DNA from: Mariniblastus fucicola
GTDB lineage: Bacteria; Planctomycetota; Planctomycetia; Pirellulales; Pirellulaceae
DNA: 64,000 nucleotides
Reading direction: 5' to 3'
NCBI RefSeq assembly: GCF_008087665.1
Contig: NZ_CP042912.1
Coordinates: forward strand, 4,216,001-4,280,000
Position 1 is the first letter of the stretch. Each line of letters starts with the position of its first letter. The translations under genes and the position numbers were made by a program. Shown in pieces: positions 1 to 9,391 of this stretch. The notes beneath the pieces were generated by a model. The model made no database searches and was not told the DNA's origin. It saw only the letters and a program-made list of their open reading frames with translations.

Positions 1-296
1 CCGAAAGTTTTCCAATCCAGGTCAATCAGCCAAATCATCCGGCGTTGGCTGGCATTGACTTTAGCACATTGCCTCCGTTGCTGGGATTCAATGAGACGCG
101 ACCGCGTGAAGGTTGCGAAACGATCGTCGATATCCAGTTCGCCGGGAAGTGGTATCCACTTTTTGCATCGATGAATGTTGGAAGCGGGCGGGTCACCGCA
201 TGGACCACCGGCGCGAGTCCGCATTGGGGAATCAATTTTGTGAAATGGCCGCAGTACAATCAGTTCTGGAAACAGGTTTTTGCTGCAGAGTACTGA
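1..296 (+). CDS. C-terminal end of a glutamine-amidotransferase-like protein (5' end outside window)
   Basis: The reading frame is open from base 3 and stops with TGA at 294-296, so only the last 97 or so residues are present. The fragment contains HPALAGIDF, PPLLGFNE, a GSGRVTAWTT stretch and SPHWG, then an aromatic FVKWPQYNQFW tail. This resembles the C-terminus of the planctomycete 'putative glutamine amidotransferase' family (DUF1355-like, often large secreted or membrane proteins). The catalytic part is outside the window, so function rests on this similarity alone. It is convergent with the next gene, with an 87-base gap that shows no clear terminator. Confidence 0.6.
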   Translation, partial: ESFPIQVNQPNHPALAGIDFSTLPPLLGFNETRPREGCETIVDIQFAGKWYPLFASMNVGSGRVTAWTTGASPHWGINFVKWPQYNQFWKQVFAAEY

Positions 297-383
297 TTGA
301 TTGCGCTGTATTCGGCGAACTGAACTTGTTGAGCAAACAGATATCACTGTTGCGGATGGTCACGGACTTTCAGTTTTTTGACG

Positions 384-1394
384 TCACATTTCCCACGCGA
401 ACCCGCTTTCCTTTTCCGATCGAACCCACAATTTTTCAATGACTGCTTTGTCGTAGGCATAAGGTTCCAACGTGCCTTTGCCGACCGGCCCGACAAACTC
501 CATACGACCGGTGGGGCCGTAAAACGCCCGCTGTTCCAGGCCATCTTCTGTAGCACACATGACTTCCGGATAAGCGCCTTTCTCGGCACTTTGAACCATC
601 GGCGACATCATCATGAGTCGCCAAATGACCTTCGTCACAAAGCCACCGCTTGTGCTGATGAGAGACGTTGCCGATGACCCGGGATGGCAGACATAGACTT
701 CGACTTTCTTACCGGCTGCCTTGATTTTGTCCTGCAACTCATAGGCGAACATCATCTGCGCCAGTTTACTTTGGCTGTATGCAGGATTGGCGCTATAGTT
801 CTGGTCCCAGTTCATATCGCCAAACTTGATCGTTCTCAGTCCCATCTTGTAGCCAAGACTTGAAACGACAACGATGCGACCTGCTGATTCTTTGATGCGA
901 CTGAAAAGCGCGCCGCACAAAACGAAATGCCCGTAGTGATTGGTGCCAAGCTGGCTTTCAAAACCGTCAACGGTAAGCTTTTGCGAGGGAACTTGAGCGA
1001 TGGCGGCATTGCAGATCAAGGCGTCGATATGCGGGACTGTTTCCAACACTTTGGCCGCGGCTTCGCGCACACTCGCCAGCACCGCGAGATCCATGTGAAC
1101 GAAAGACACGTCGGCATTAGCGCCGAATTCCTGCTTTAGCTGCGCAATCGCAGCGGTTGACTTGTCCGGGTTGCGGTTCAGCATCACAACCTTGGCTCCT
1201 TTCGAAAGCAGGATCCGACTGGCCTCAAACCCCGTACCCGAGTTGGCACCGGTAATGATATATGTCTTGCCGGCAAGAGATCCCAATCGCTCCGGCGTCC
1301 AGCCTTGCTTTCCAAATGTTCTATCTGCCACTTTCTTTCTCCCACCAGCGTTGCCTGGCTGTTTGAATTTTTGATTAAACCGAAAGCGCTTCAT
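384..1394 (-). CDS. Short-chain dehydrogenase/reductase (SDR), retinol-dehydrogenase/protochlorophyllide-reductase-like
   Basis: This is a Rossmann-fold NAD(P)-dependent oxidoreductase of unknown substrate. The cofactor motif TGANSGTG lies near residues 48-55, NAAIA is the NAG-type motif, and YSQSK is the catalytic Tyr-x3-Lys. The ATG at 1394 is preceded by GAGGAAATGGC, a good ribosome site. It leaves about 35 residues before the SDR core, so an in-frame GTG at 1331, preceded by GGGAGAAAG and giving the family-typical ADRTFGKQGW start, is a serious alternative. The gene is divergent from a TetR regulator, with a duplicated palindrome between the two, so it is probably that regulator's target. 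Confidence 0.9.
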   Translation of the reverse strand: MKRFRFNQKFKQPGNAGGRKKVADRTFGKQGWTPERLGSLAGKTYIITGANSGTGFEASRILLSKGAKVVMLNRNPDKSTAAIAQLKQEFGANADVSFVHMDLAVLASVREAAAKVLETVPHIDALICNAAIAQVPSQKLTVDGFESQLGTNHYGHFVLCGALFSRIKESAGRIVVVSSLGYKMGLRTIKFGDMNWDQNYSANPAYSQSKLAQMMFAYELQDKIKAAGKKVEVYVCHPGSSATSLISTSGGFVTKVIWRLMMMSPMVQSAEKGAYPEVMCATEDGLEQRAFYGPTGRMEFVGPVGKGTLEPYAYDKAVIEKLWVRSEKESGFAWEM

Positions 1395-1482
1395 GCCATT
1401 TCCTCGCCCGGAAACAAAGAATTGACCGTTGACTTGAAAAACGCCGAACCGCGAACTACGATTACCTACTGACAGTCGCTTA

Positions 1483-1521
1483 TTAATCGACCAGTGGTAA
1501 TTTTTAATCGACCACTGGTAG
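1483..1521. promoter_or_regulatory. Tandem palindromic operator between SDR and TetR genes
   Basis: Two 18-base direct copies lie at 1483-1500 (TTAATCGACCAGTGGTAA) and 1504-1521 (TTAATCGACCACTGGTAG). They differ at two positions and are offset by exactly 21 bases, about two helical turns. Each contains a 9-base palindromic core, ACCAGTGGT or ACCACTGGT, so the pair is both a direct repeat and two symmetric sites. It sits 35 bases before the TetR ATG and 88 bases before the SDR ATG. The layout fits an autoregulatory TetR operator shared by divergent promoters; binding itself is inferred. Confidence 0.7.
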
Positions 1522-1556
1522 GCTGTCAACGGCGATTGGAATACTCGGAAAAATTG

Positions 1557-2225
1557 ATGGCTACCCAAAAGAAGAAAACCTGGAAACGCGCCCGAAACCC
1601 GGAGCAAAAGGCTGAGAGAGTCGACGCCATTCTGGAGGCTGCAGGAGTGCTGCTCGAAGCGGACGGCCTCGATGGCACAGGCCTTAATGCGATTGCAAGG
1701 CAGGCTGGCCTTTCAAAACCCAACCTCTACGTCTATTTCGAAAGTAGAGAAGCGATTCTACTTCGGCTATTGCTGAACGAAGTCAGCTTATGGTCCAAGT
1801 CGCTCAAGAAAAAACTGGAACAGGTAGACGAGCCGGGCGACGTCGACGCTGTGGCTCAGGCGTTTGCTGATTCTCTGGCCAGACGCCGTCGGTTTTGCGT
1901 GTTGTTTGGAGCCATGGCATCGACGCTCGAGCACAATGTCGAGTTTGAAACGGTTGTCGAGTTCAAGAAGGAATTCCTCGCAATCGTACAACCCGCGGTA
2001 GTGGCTTTGGCGACAGCGATGCCGCCGATTTCGGAAGACGATGCGTTGGAGATTCTCGCCCTCCTGGTCATGTCCGCCGTCGGGATGTGGCCTCACTGCC
2101 ATCCTTCCCCGGTCGTCAAAAGCGTGCTCGCACAGCCGGAGTTTTCCAGCCGAAAACTTGATTTTAAAGCGTCAACGTTTGATCTGGCATCTAATTATCT
2201 TCGAGGTTTCATGTCAAGCTTGTAG
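1557..2225 (+). CDS. TetR/AcrR-family transcriptional regulator
   Basis: A 222-residue TetR-type repressor. The N-terminal DNA-binding domain (about residues 20-65) carries the typical AILEAAGVLL helix, then LNAIARQAGLSKPNLYVYF, the recognition helix and YxYF signature. The rest is a helical ligand/dimerisation domain with no recognisable ligand. I start at the ATG at 1557 because the longer frame from 1494 would run through the operator-like repeats, and MATQKKKTWKR is a normal start for the family. It is divergent from the SDR gene and probably represses both that gene and itself. Confidence 0.9.
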   Translation: MATQKKKTWKRARNPEQKAERVDAILEAAGVLLEADGLDGTGLNAIARQAGLSKPNLYVYFESREAILLRLLLNEVSLWSKSLKKKLEQVDEPGDVDAVAQAFADSLARRRRFCVLFGAMASTLEHNVEFETVVEFKKEFLAIVQPAVVALATAMPPISEDDALEILALLVMSAVGMWPHCHPSPVVKSVLAQPEFSSRKLDFKASTFDLASNYLRGFMSSL

Positions 2226-2318
2226 AGCCGAACTGTCTTCGTGCGACTTGCTTCGACCAAACCGGCGGCGTAAACTTCCCCAACTTTCATCTCGATTCTA
2301 TTCGCCACCGAGGACCGT

Positions 2319-3146
2319 ATGGCTTCCGGGTTAACAGTGAAGCATTTCAAGGTTCATGGTTCTGCGGATGACAGGATTACGGTGCATCAATGGGAGTCGG
2401 TCGAACACACTTGGCCGAATCATTCGCACCCTGAATACAAGCTGGGCGTTTCCGAAGGCGGGACGGGAACGTTTTTCTATCGTGGCCAACAATACTTCAC
2501 CGGACCGGGAAAGCTGCTTGTCATTCATCCCAACGAAGTGCACTCGTGCACAGCGACAGGTGCGTGGCGATATCTTTATGCGGCCCCGAACGTCGTCGCA
2601 AAAATCGTCAGGACGTTTGACCGCAACGGTGACATCGAACCGTTGCTGCTGCCTCCGGTGATCGACGACACGCAACTTGTGGATCTCGTTTTGCAGGCTC
2701 ACCGGGCGATGGACGAAGGAGATCCGCAGCTGGATCAGGAATCAGCCTTCTATGAGGCCATCTGCGAGCTGTTGGTCCGGCACGCATCGTTGCCGGACAC
2801 TCCGAAGAAGCTTGGACGTGCCAACATTCGTAAAGTCAAAGAAAATCTGGAAGCGAAATTTCGCGAGAACGTCTCGCTTCAGGAGCTCGCCAAGCTGGCT
2901 GGCACCTCCGCCCCATATCTAAGCCGCGTTTTCTCCAAAGAGGTCGGCATTCCCATCCAGACCTATCTCTCTCAGATCCGGGTTCGTCACGCGCAGCAGA
3001 TGCTGATGGCCGGTGAGACACTTTCCAACGTCGCCTACGCTGCGGGCTTCTCGGACCAGTCGCACTTCACGCGACATTTCAAACGATTCATCGGCGTCGC
3101 GCCGGGAGCGTACTCCAGGGCGGTGAATCCGTCGCGCAACACCTGA
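2319..3146 (+). CDS. AraC-family transcriptional regulator with N-terminal cupin sensor
   Basis: A 275-residue regulator. Residues of about 20-100 form an AraC-type cupin sensor (HTWPNHSHPEYKLGV, then the LLVIHPNEVHSC strand). Residues of about 165-268 hold the paired helix-turn-helix domain, with VSLQELAKLAGTSAPYLSRVF in the first motif and VAYAAGFSDQSHFTRHFKR in the second. The ATG is preceded by GAGGACC, a plausible ribosome site. The SDR gene 236 bases downstream on the same strand is the most obvious target. The inducer cannot be read from the sequence. Confidence 0.92.
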   Translation: MASGLTVKHFKVHGSADDRITVHQWESVEHTWPNHSHPEYKLGVSEGGTGTFFYRGQQYFTGPGKLLVIHPNEVHSCTATGAWRYLYAAPNVVAKIVRTFDRNGDIEPLLLPPVIDDTQLVDLVLQAHRAMDEGDPQLDQESAFYEAICELLVRHASLPDTPKKLGRANIRKVKENLEAKFRENVSLQELAKLAGTSAPYLSRVFSKEVGIPIQTYLSQIRVRHAQQMLMAGETLSNVAYAAGFSDQSHFTRHFKRFIGVAPGAYSRAVNPSRNT

Positions 3147-3382
3147 AATGCCGCATTTCATTGCCGAAGCCGCCCGAGCCTGGCTCTGCCTTCCCGGCAA
3201 ACTTTGGCCCGGCGACAGGGCTTTTTCCTTGAGTTGCTTTCTCTTGCCAGCGCGCAAGATCGTTCAAGAAGCGTCCCGGGCGCCTCCCTAAACTCATGGC
3301 ATGGAAGGGCTGCATGTCAGCCCCGCCTGCTGAGGCACAGGCCTAAACGAAAACTCTTCTACAACACAAACAGGAACATTCG

Positions 3383-4171
3383 ATGAACCTTGAACTCAAC
3401 GATAAAACAGCTTTGGTCACTGCATCAACTGGCGGCATCGGTCTGGCGATCTCGACTCGCCTGGCGGCAGAAGGAGCAACCACCATCATCAACGGTCGCA
3501 GTGAATCGAGCGTTAACAAAGCCATCGAAACCATCCGCAAAAGCAATCCAGATGCCGATCTGCTCGGGCTCGTGTCCGACAACGGGACGGCTGAAGGCGT
3601 TGCACGAACCATCGCCGAACATCCGCAGATCGATATCCTGATCAACAATCTGGGAATATTCGAAGCGGTGGATTTTTTCGACCTGACGGACGAAGCGTGG
3701 CAGCACATCTTTGACGTCAATGTGATGAGCGGCGTGCGTCTTGCGCGGCATTATCTAAAACAGATGTTGGAGCAGAACACCGGACGCATCATCTTCATCA
3801 GCAGCGAATCCGGCGTCGTGCCCGCTCCGGAAATGCCTCACTACGCGATGACCAAGACGGCACAACTTGCCATCTCCCGCAGTCTGGCTCAACTGACCAA
3901 AGGAAGCTCAGTCACGGTCAACACCGTGATGCCTGGGTCGACGTTGACTCCAGGCGTAAAAGAGTTCGTCGGGAATCTGTTCCCTGACGAAGCATACGAA
4001 TCGGCTGAGAAACGATTCATGGCAGACAATCGGCCGACTTCGCTGATCCAAAGATTGATCCAACCGGAGGAGATCGCCAACATGGTCGCGTTTGTTGCCA
4101 GCCCACTGGCATCAGCCATCAACGGAGCACCCATACGAGTCGACGGAGGACTCATTCCAACGATCGCGTAA
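3383..4171 (+). CDS. SDR-family oxidoreductase
   Basis: A 262-residue classical SDR. It has the glycine-rich cofactor motif TASTGGIG near residues 13-20, NNLGIF in place of NNAG, catalytic YAMTK, and a C-terminal VDGGLIPT tail typical of FabG-like enzymes. The N-terminus LNDKTALVT fits the ATG at 3383, which follows AGGAACATTCG. The substrate is unknown. It follows the AraC regulator and is probably controlled by it. It is only distantly similar to the first SDR in the window, so this is not a tandem duplication. Confidence 0.9.
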   Translation: MNLELNDKTALVTASTGGIGLAISTRLAAEGATTIINGRSESSVNKAIETIRKSNPDADLLGLVSDNGTAEGVARTIAEHPQIDILINNLGIFEAVDFFDLTDEAWQHIFDVNVMSGVRLARHYLKQMLEQNTGRIIFISSESGVVPAPEMPHYAMTKTAQLAISRSLAQLTKGSSVTVNTVMPGSTLTPGVKEFVGNLFPDEAYESAEKRFMADNRPTSLIQRLIQPEEIANMVAFVASPLASAINGAPIRVDGGLIPTIA

Positions 4172-4446
4172 AATGATTCGGCAGAAACGCTGAGATAGAT
4201 ACTGGAGCCGCTGAGTCAGTTACGTCGATAGAAATCGACGTGGGATCAGCGGCATCTTGCATTGGAACGGCTGAGGGCATGATCATGATGCGGCAGCTGA
4301 AGCGATTTGCTGGCCGCTTGTCGAACGAACCATTCGAATGAATACGGTTAAGCACGGCGGTCACGTACCGCGGATCGTCTTTGGAAGGATTGATCCCGGG
4401 AAATGATGAGGCAAACGATGTACTGCCTGCTCTCGACGAAGTCCCC

Positions 4447-4910
4447 ATGGCTCTTGAAGCTCGACTAAAGACATCGTTCGGTTACTGCTCGACAACCGGG
4501 CAGATCCCAATATCCGCAGCCAAGATGAAGGGGTGGGGCATGAAGGTGAAACGGCATTGCTTCAAGCAGCCTTTCGGGGGCGTTTGGAGATTGCCAAAAT
4601 GCTTATCAACAGCGGGGCAAGCGTAAATGCAGAATCAGCCCGTGGCGTTATCGCTTTACGTAAGGCAGCACGTATGCAACACGTCGAACTGGCCCATATG
4701 CTTCTGAAACATAAAGCGGAAGTGAATGCAAAGGATGACAGTGGTAAGACTCCGCTCGACTGGGCCGGTCTGCATAGTCGGACTGCTGAAATGTTGAAGT
4801 TGTTGCAAAATCACGGTGCGATTTCCGGAAAGCCACAATGCCAATCCGAGCCCTGGACCAAAAAGAAGAAAAGCCTCAGGAAAAACCGTGTTTCCCAAAG
4901 CTTTCGATAG
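4447..4910 (+). pseudogene. Ankyrin-repeat protein remnant with a frameshift
   Basis: The frame ending at 4910 encodes at least three ankyrin repeats (DIVRLLLDNRADPN, then ALLQAAFRGRLEIAKMLINSG, then HVELAHMLLKHKAEVNAKD and TPLDWAGLH). It has an in-frame stop at 4455-4457, before the first repeat is complete. The missing beginning, ALEARLK, is found in the next frame from the ATG at 4447. The two frames would join smoothly into ALEARLK-DIVRLLL if one base were restored near 4470. This reads as a one-base deletion in an ankyrin gene or an assembly error. A start at a later codon is possible but would begin mid-repeat. The end abuts the tRNA-Pro gene. Confidence 0.55.
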
Positions 4911-4983
4911 TCGGGCTGACTGGATTTGAACCAGCGACCTCTACACCCCCAGTGTAGCGCGCTACCAACTGCGCTACAGCCCG
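4911..4983 (-). tRNA. tRNA-Pro (anticodon GGG)
   Basis: On the minus strand a full cloverleaf can be folded by eye. The 7-bp acceptor stem is CGGGCTG/CAGCCCG, the D stem is GCGC/GCGC, and the anticodon stem is CTACA/TGTAG around loop CTGGGGG (anticodon GGG). The T arm is GCTGG-TTCAAAT-CCAGT, with A as discriminator base. The length is 73 nt and CCA is not encoded. The 3' end points at the ankyrin remnant. Confidence 0.95.
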
Positions 4984-5132
4984 ATGGCAAGATTGTAACT
5001 TCATTCTGGCAGTCGGCAACAGCCAGGTGGCGACTTCGAATCGAGAGTTTCGAACGCAAAACGCCAAGCCACTGGGCGTGGCAGATCTTGACTCGATGGC
5101 GAAACAAATCCCCTTCAGCTAAGATCCGTTGC

Positions 5133-8042
5133 ATGGATGGGGACGAAACAATTCCGAATGATCACGAACGGGAAACGACTCCGTCAGCAGGATCAAACTC
5201 GTCGTCAGAGGCGGACTTTACGCTCAACGCACCGTCTTTTGAAGAAGTGGCCAAGACCAACATTGTCTTCGACAATAACGCGGCGCCGATGCAAATTTTT
5301 GACCGCGCGAAGCTGCCACAAGTTTTCGGAAACTATCGGTTGGACGAAATCGTTGGGGAAGGCGGTGCTGGAGTTGTCTTCAAAGCCACGCCGCTCGCAG
5401 AAGTCGATTCTTCATCGCCAACGTCAGTTGCCGTCAAAGTCATTCGGCCGGCGATCATGGCGAACTCTCGAGCCGTTCAGCGTTTCGAAAAGGAGTCCCG
5501 TATTCTGGCTTCGATCAACTGCCGCTACGCGACACGATTTATTGAGTTCGGCAAAGAGTCAGGCGTTTACTTCATCGTTAGCGAATTCGTATCGGGCGTG
5601 ACGCTGAGAAACGTCATCGCTCAAACGAAATTGTTACCAGGCAAAGTGTCGCTTCGGCTGATCGCGGACCTGTTGAAAGCAATCCAGGCGATCCATGACG
5701 CAGGAGCCATTCACCGAGACGTCAAACCGGGAAACGTGATCGTGGCTTTCGACGAAAGTCCGTTGTCCCAAACACCTCAGATCGAAAATTTCTCTGTCGC
5801 AAAGCTAACTGATTTTGGGTTGGCCAGAAACCTCGATCAGACCGAGTCGATGGACATGACCCGGCAACAATCGATGATGGGTACGCCGCTGTATATGGCT
5901 CCGGAACAGTTCACCGACAGTCGATCTGTCGATGCGCGGGCCGACATCTATTCGGTTGGCGTTACGCTTTACCAATTGCTTGCGGGCCGCCCGCCTTTCG
6001 TTTCCGAAGAGGCAATTGAATTGGGCGAAATGCATCGCCGCGAGTCTCCCATGCCGCTGACGATCGTTCGCTCGGATATCAGCGAAGCCATCAGCCAGGT
6101 CGTGCTCAAGGCACTCGAAAAAAGCCCGGACATGCGTTACCAAACGGCCGAGGAAATGCTCGCCGATGTCCAGCGAATTCTCGATGGCCAGCCAACGGTG
6201 CTGCACACTCTGCCGCAGGTCCCTGACAACCGCGTTTCTTCGGTGCGACGCTACGCGTTTGAGTGGACGTTGAGTGCGTCGGCCAAGCAGTTGTGGCCGC
6301 TGGTTTCAGACACTGATCGGTTCAATCGCGCGATTGACTTACCGGCTCCGGAGTTTTCCTTTGACCATTCGGGGAAAGAAAAACAGGTCTTTGCAACGGC
6401 GAAATTCAACGGCATGGCAGTCCGTTGGCGGGAGCACCCGTTCCAGTGGAATTCAGGTCGCGAGTTGAGCGTCCTCCGCGAATTCGAGAAGGGTCCATTC
6501 GAATGGGTCACCAGCACGGTGGAACTGCAACCGTTGACTCAAAATAGAACACGGGTCGTGCACAAGTTCGAAGTCCAGCCCCGCGGGCTGTTGGGGAGGA
6601 TGTTTACTCCGATTCAGTTCGGGTTGCTGACTGGCAAGGGGCTGAAGAAAGCCTATGCTCGCATCGACAGGATCGCCCAGAATGAAAGCTGCGGATACGC
6701 TTGCGACTTTCCGTATGCTGCGGCTCCGAAATTGACTGCCGGCCAACGGAAGCTGATCGAAGGCAGAACGATGGCACTTGGGCAAGCGATCGGAAACGTT
6801 TCGCGGGCAGAATCATTTACGGATTATTTGGTTACGGTGGCCGATCCTTTCGTGGCCAAGATCCGCCCGATCGTTCTGGGCAGGAAGCTTGGTTGCTCCA
6901 CAAACGATGCGTTGGAACTTTGCTTTCGCGCGGTTGAATCGTCGCTGATCGGCCTTCATTGGGATATCATTTGCCCGGTTTGTCGGGTATCAGCCGGTAA
7001 CGTTTCAGTGCTGGAACAGGTTGACCAGCACTCGCATTGTGAGGCCTGCAATCAGGGTTTCGAAATTGACTTTACGAAGACTGTGGAAGCCGTTTTTTGT
7101 ATCAATCCGGAAGTCCGCCACGTGGAGCAGAAAACGTTTTGCATCGGTGGCCCGTTTCACGCTCCGCATGTGCTGGCTCAAAATCACCTGCTGCCTGATC
7201 AGCAAGTTCAATTCGAAGCCGATGTCGCGCCGGGCCGTTACGAGGCCAGAGCTCCCCAGTTCGATCGGTCGCCATCGATGGATGTTTCCAACGAGTCCGA
7301 GCGACGTCGTGCAAAGTTTCTGTTCGGTAGTGAGATGGAACAGCCCGCAAGTTCAGTCGGTGCAGGGCAGGTCGTGATCTCGATCGGTAATCAATCCGAC
7401 CGTGAAATTCTGGTTCGCTTTCAACAGCAAGCCGAAACTGGAGACGCTTTCAGTGCTGCTGCCGCGTTCGAGCATCCGCTGTTTTCGAAGTTGATGCCGG
7501 AGAGATTGCTGCAACCTGATCAGTTGGTGGGCAAGTCGAATGCGTATCTGTTGACCGTTGGCTTGACTGATGCGGACGAGCTTGCCGAACAGGTTGGCGA
7601 GATCATGATTCGAGAGGCATGGAAGTCGATTCAGAATCGGTTCTCGGAACCAGCGGCAACCGCAACCGCAGCAGAGTTTTCCGGAGACGTTGCCGTGATC
7701 GCTTTTGACAACGTGTTTGACCTCGTCAAATCGCTGCTGGTGTTGCTGGACAAACTCGGTGACACGAATCCGGTTTTATGCGACGGATGTTTTGGAATTT
7801 CATCTGGCCAAATCATGTCGGGCTCACAAACAAATCAGCCGGCGATTTTCGGAAAAGCCATTCGCAATGCCAAATCACTGGTCGCAAGCCAACCGTGCGG
7901 AACGATGTTGGTCGCCGCGGAAATTTGGGAGCTGCTTACGTCTGAACACAGCGACGCGAGCGGCGTTCTGGCCAAGTTCACGAAACACTCAGATCCAACA
8001 AATGTGAACGGCAAAGCTTTCGTGCGATTGTCACGAGCGTAA
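5133..8042 (+). CDS. Ser/Thr protein kinase fused to a DUF5939-like region and a degenerate cyclase-like tail
   Basis: The protein has 969 residues. Residues of about 66-340 are a bacterial Ser/Thr kinase with the glycine loop GEGGAGVVF, an AVKVI lysine, HRDVKPGN near 193-200, DFG at 227 and an APE motif. From about 370 comes an SRPBCC-like fold (FEWTLSASAKQLWPLVSDTDRFN). It is followed by a zinc-ribbon-like four-cysteine cluster (C614, C617, C636, C639) and CIGGPFHAPHV, the arrangement I know from DUF5939 proteins that precede nucleotide cyclases. The last 110 residues keep only the back half of a class III cyclase (GQIMSGSQTNQPAIFGKAIRNAKSL), and no metal-binding aspartates are visible. I use the ATG at 5133 because the longer frame overlaps the tRNA. 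Confidence 0.85.
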   Translation: MDGDETIPNDHERETTPSAGSNSSSEADFTLNAPSFEEVAKTNIVFDNNAAPMQIFDRAKLPQVFGNYRLDEIVGEGGAGVVFKATPLAEVDSSSPTSVAVKVIRPAIMANSRAVQRFEKESRILASINCRYATRFIEFGKESGVYFIVSEFVSGVTLRNVIAQTKLLPGKVSLRLIADLLKAIQAIHDAGAIHRDVKPGNVIVAFDESPLSQTPQIENFSVAKLTDFGLARNLDQTESMDMTRQQSMMGTPLYMAPEQFTDSRSVDARADIYSVGVTLYQLLAGRPPFVSEEAIELGEMHRRESPMPLTIVRSDISEAISQVVLKALEKSPDMRYQTAEEMLADVQRILDGQPTVLHTLPQVPDNRVSSVRRYAFEWTLSASAKQLWPLVSDTDRFNRAIDLPAPEFSFDHSGKEKQVFATAKFNGMAVRWREHPFQWNSGRELSVLREFEKGPFEWVTSTVELQPLTQNRTRVVHKFEVQPRGLLGRMFTPIQFGLLTGKGLKKAYARIDRIAQNESCGYACDFPYAAAPKLTAGQRKLIEGRTMALGQAIGNVSRAESFTDYLVTVADPFVAKIRPIVLGRKLGCSTNDALELCFRAVESSLIGLHWDIICPVCRVSAGNVSVLEQVDQHSHCEACNQGFEIDFTKTVEAVFCINPEVRHVEQKTFCIGGPFHAPHVLAQNHLLPDQQVQFEADVAPGRYEARAPQFDRSPSMDVSNESERRRAKFLFGSEMEQPASSVGAGQVVISIGNQSDREILVRFQQQAETGDAFSAAAAFEHPLFSKLMPERLLQPDQLVGKSNAYLLTVGLTDADELAEQVGEIMIREAWKSIQNRFSEPAATATAAEFSGDVAVIAFDNVFDLVKSLLVLLDKLGDTNPVLCDGCFGISSGQIMSGSQTNQPAIFGKAIRNAKSLVASQPCGTMLVAAEIWELLTSEHSDASGVLAKFTKHSDPTNVNGKAFVRLSRA

Positions 8043-8155
8043 AGTACGTTTCAGATTAGACCGGGCGCCAGCGATCCAATCGGCGTTTATTGGAACTTGC
8101 GACACGTCTCAATCAAGAAACGATGAGCTTTTAATAGTCGGCTTTCCGCAGCCTT

Positions 8156-9133
8156 CTACCTTCGAGTCAGATCCGTCGTGAACGTTGGGCTCGACGCGAC
8201 CGCGAACATCGGTCGAAAACGGTTGCTTCTGCTGTGAGCACGCCGAATGCCGCGCGCAGAAAACTCCAAACCCAAGAACGCATCCACGGCACCGGTATCT
8301 GCGGGCATCACCAAATTGGTTTGACCGTAGATCGCCATCCACGAATTCAAAGGAGCAAAAAGTTCTGCTCCAAACAGCAACTGATTATCTTTCGGTGGCA
8401 ACGTTCCTGTAACAGCGTTCTCCTCCGAATGTCGATCGGCGACTCCCAGCCAAAACGCCGTCACGGTGCCGGTATCCCAATGCTGACGCACGAAAATATT
8501 GAGCTGTTCTACTGGATCGAGTTGCACTTCTTCTGCATTGAAGAAACCTCGATCGCTTCGGTTCGCGATATGCAATGTGGTTCCAATTTCAACGCTGGGC
8601 GTGATATCAAAACTTGCTTTGGCTCGCCATTGGCTCAGGTTGAACTGATCGAACGATTCCTGTGACAGCCAGTCATACGCCACGCCAAAGTTGAACCCTT
8701 GGTCTGAACGCCGAAACACACCGACGGTGGTGAAATTCTGAAAACGATCTTTCGATTCGCCCAGTAGCTCGAACACCTGAACCGCGTTGGCGGAGAACGT
8801 GACGCGAGATCCGATTTGGTATCCGATGCCGTGTGATTCCGACAGCGGCGCCGACCAAGCGATCCGTAGCGCGGTTCCAAAGTTTGCGTTGGCTCCGAAA
8901 TCCTGCGGTTGTTTCGAGCCATCAATCCCGACCAGCGAAGTCAACGTTCCACGCTCAATCATCGGTTGCAAACCACCGCGGCTGGCTGGTGCGATTTGCG
9001 GAAGACACAACTGTTCGTCGCAAACCGTGTCGCAGTGTCCAAGATTCGAGCAGACTTGCGACGCCCCGTCGGTGGGGTGGGAGCAGGCGAAGATCGACAG
9101 AACCAAACACGCGATACGGAGAAACTTAGACAT
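8156..9133 (-). CDS. Secreted or outer-membrane beta-barrel-like protein (DUF6666-like)
   Basis: A 325-residue protein with a signal peptide (MSKFLRIACLVLSIFACSHP) and a cysteine cluster (CSNLGHCDTVCDEQLC) straight after it. The rest is alternating, aromatic-ended strands without hydrophobic helices, which suggests an outer-membrane barrel. The segment RGGLQPMIERGTLTSLVGIDGS resembles planctomycete proteins I remember as DUF6666; the function of that family is unknown. The start has a strong ribosome site, GGGAGGAATT, next to the ATG. It is divergent from the DUF4331 operon, with about 260 bases between. Confidence 0.7.
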   Translation of the reverse strand: MSKFLRIACLVLSIFACSHPTDGASQVCSNLGHCDTVCDEQLCLPQIAPASRGGLQPMIERGTLTSLVGIDGSKQPQDFGANANFGTALRIAWSAPLSESHGIGYQIGSRVTFSANAVQVFELLGESKDRFQNFTTVGVFRRSDQGFNFGVAYDWLSQESFDQFNLSQWRAKASFDITPSVEIGTTLHIANRSDRGFFNAEEVQLDPVEQLNIFVRQHWDTGTVTAFWLGVADRHSEENAVTGTLPPKDNQLLFGAELFAPLNSWMAIYGQTNLVMPADTGAVDAFLGLEFSARGIRRAHSRSNRFRPMFAVASSPTFTTDLTRR

Positions 9134-9391
9134 AATTCCTCCCGTATTTGCTTTGCCAAACCGATTCCACGCAGCGTCTCTATCGTCAACGAAAGGTGTA
9201 AAACTTTAGCAATTAGCGCGGTTCTGCGGGCAAGTTGAGTCCCAAATCACAACGAATTCGGACTTCGGCTCTCAAACTATTCTGCGGAATTGCTGTCACA
9301 AAACGGGGCCGCATCTGTATCAGGGGTGTCCGGCGAATCGTCTCGGACAGACATCATTTCAATTAATCTGCTCTGAGCCTTGAGAACCCAA

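Noticed and set aside
4152-4448. 98-codon minus-strand frame in the gap after the second SDR
   Set aside because: It overlaps the SDR end, has no recognised motif and its composition (many Ser, Pro, Ile) is not convincing. I could not support it as a gene.
4926-5132. Upstream extension of the kinase frame through the tRNA
   Set aside because: It would translate antisense through tRNA-Pro. The ATG at 5133 gives a normal N-terminus.
9341-9356. Short inverted repeat TGTCCG/CGGACA upstream of the DUF4331 gene
   Set aside because: A 6-bp match is expected by chance in this length, and there is no second copy or linked regulator.
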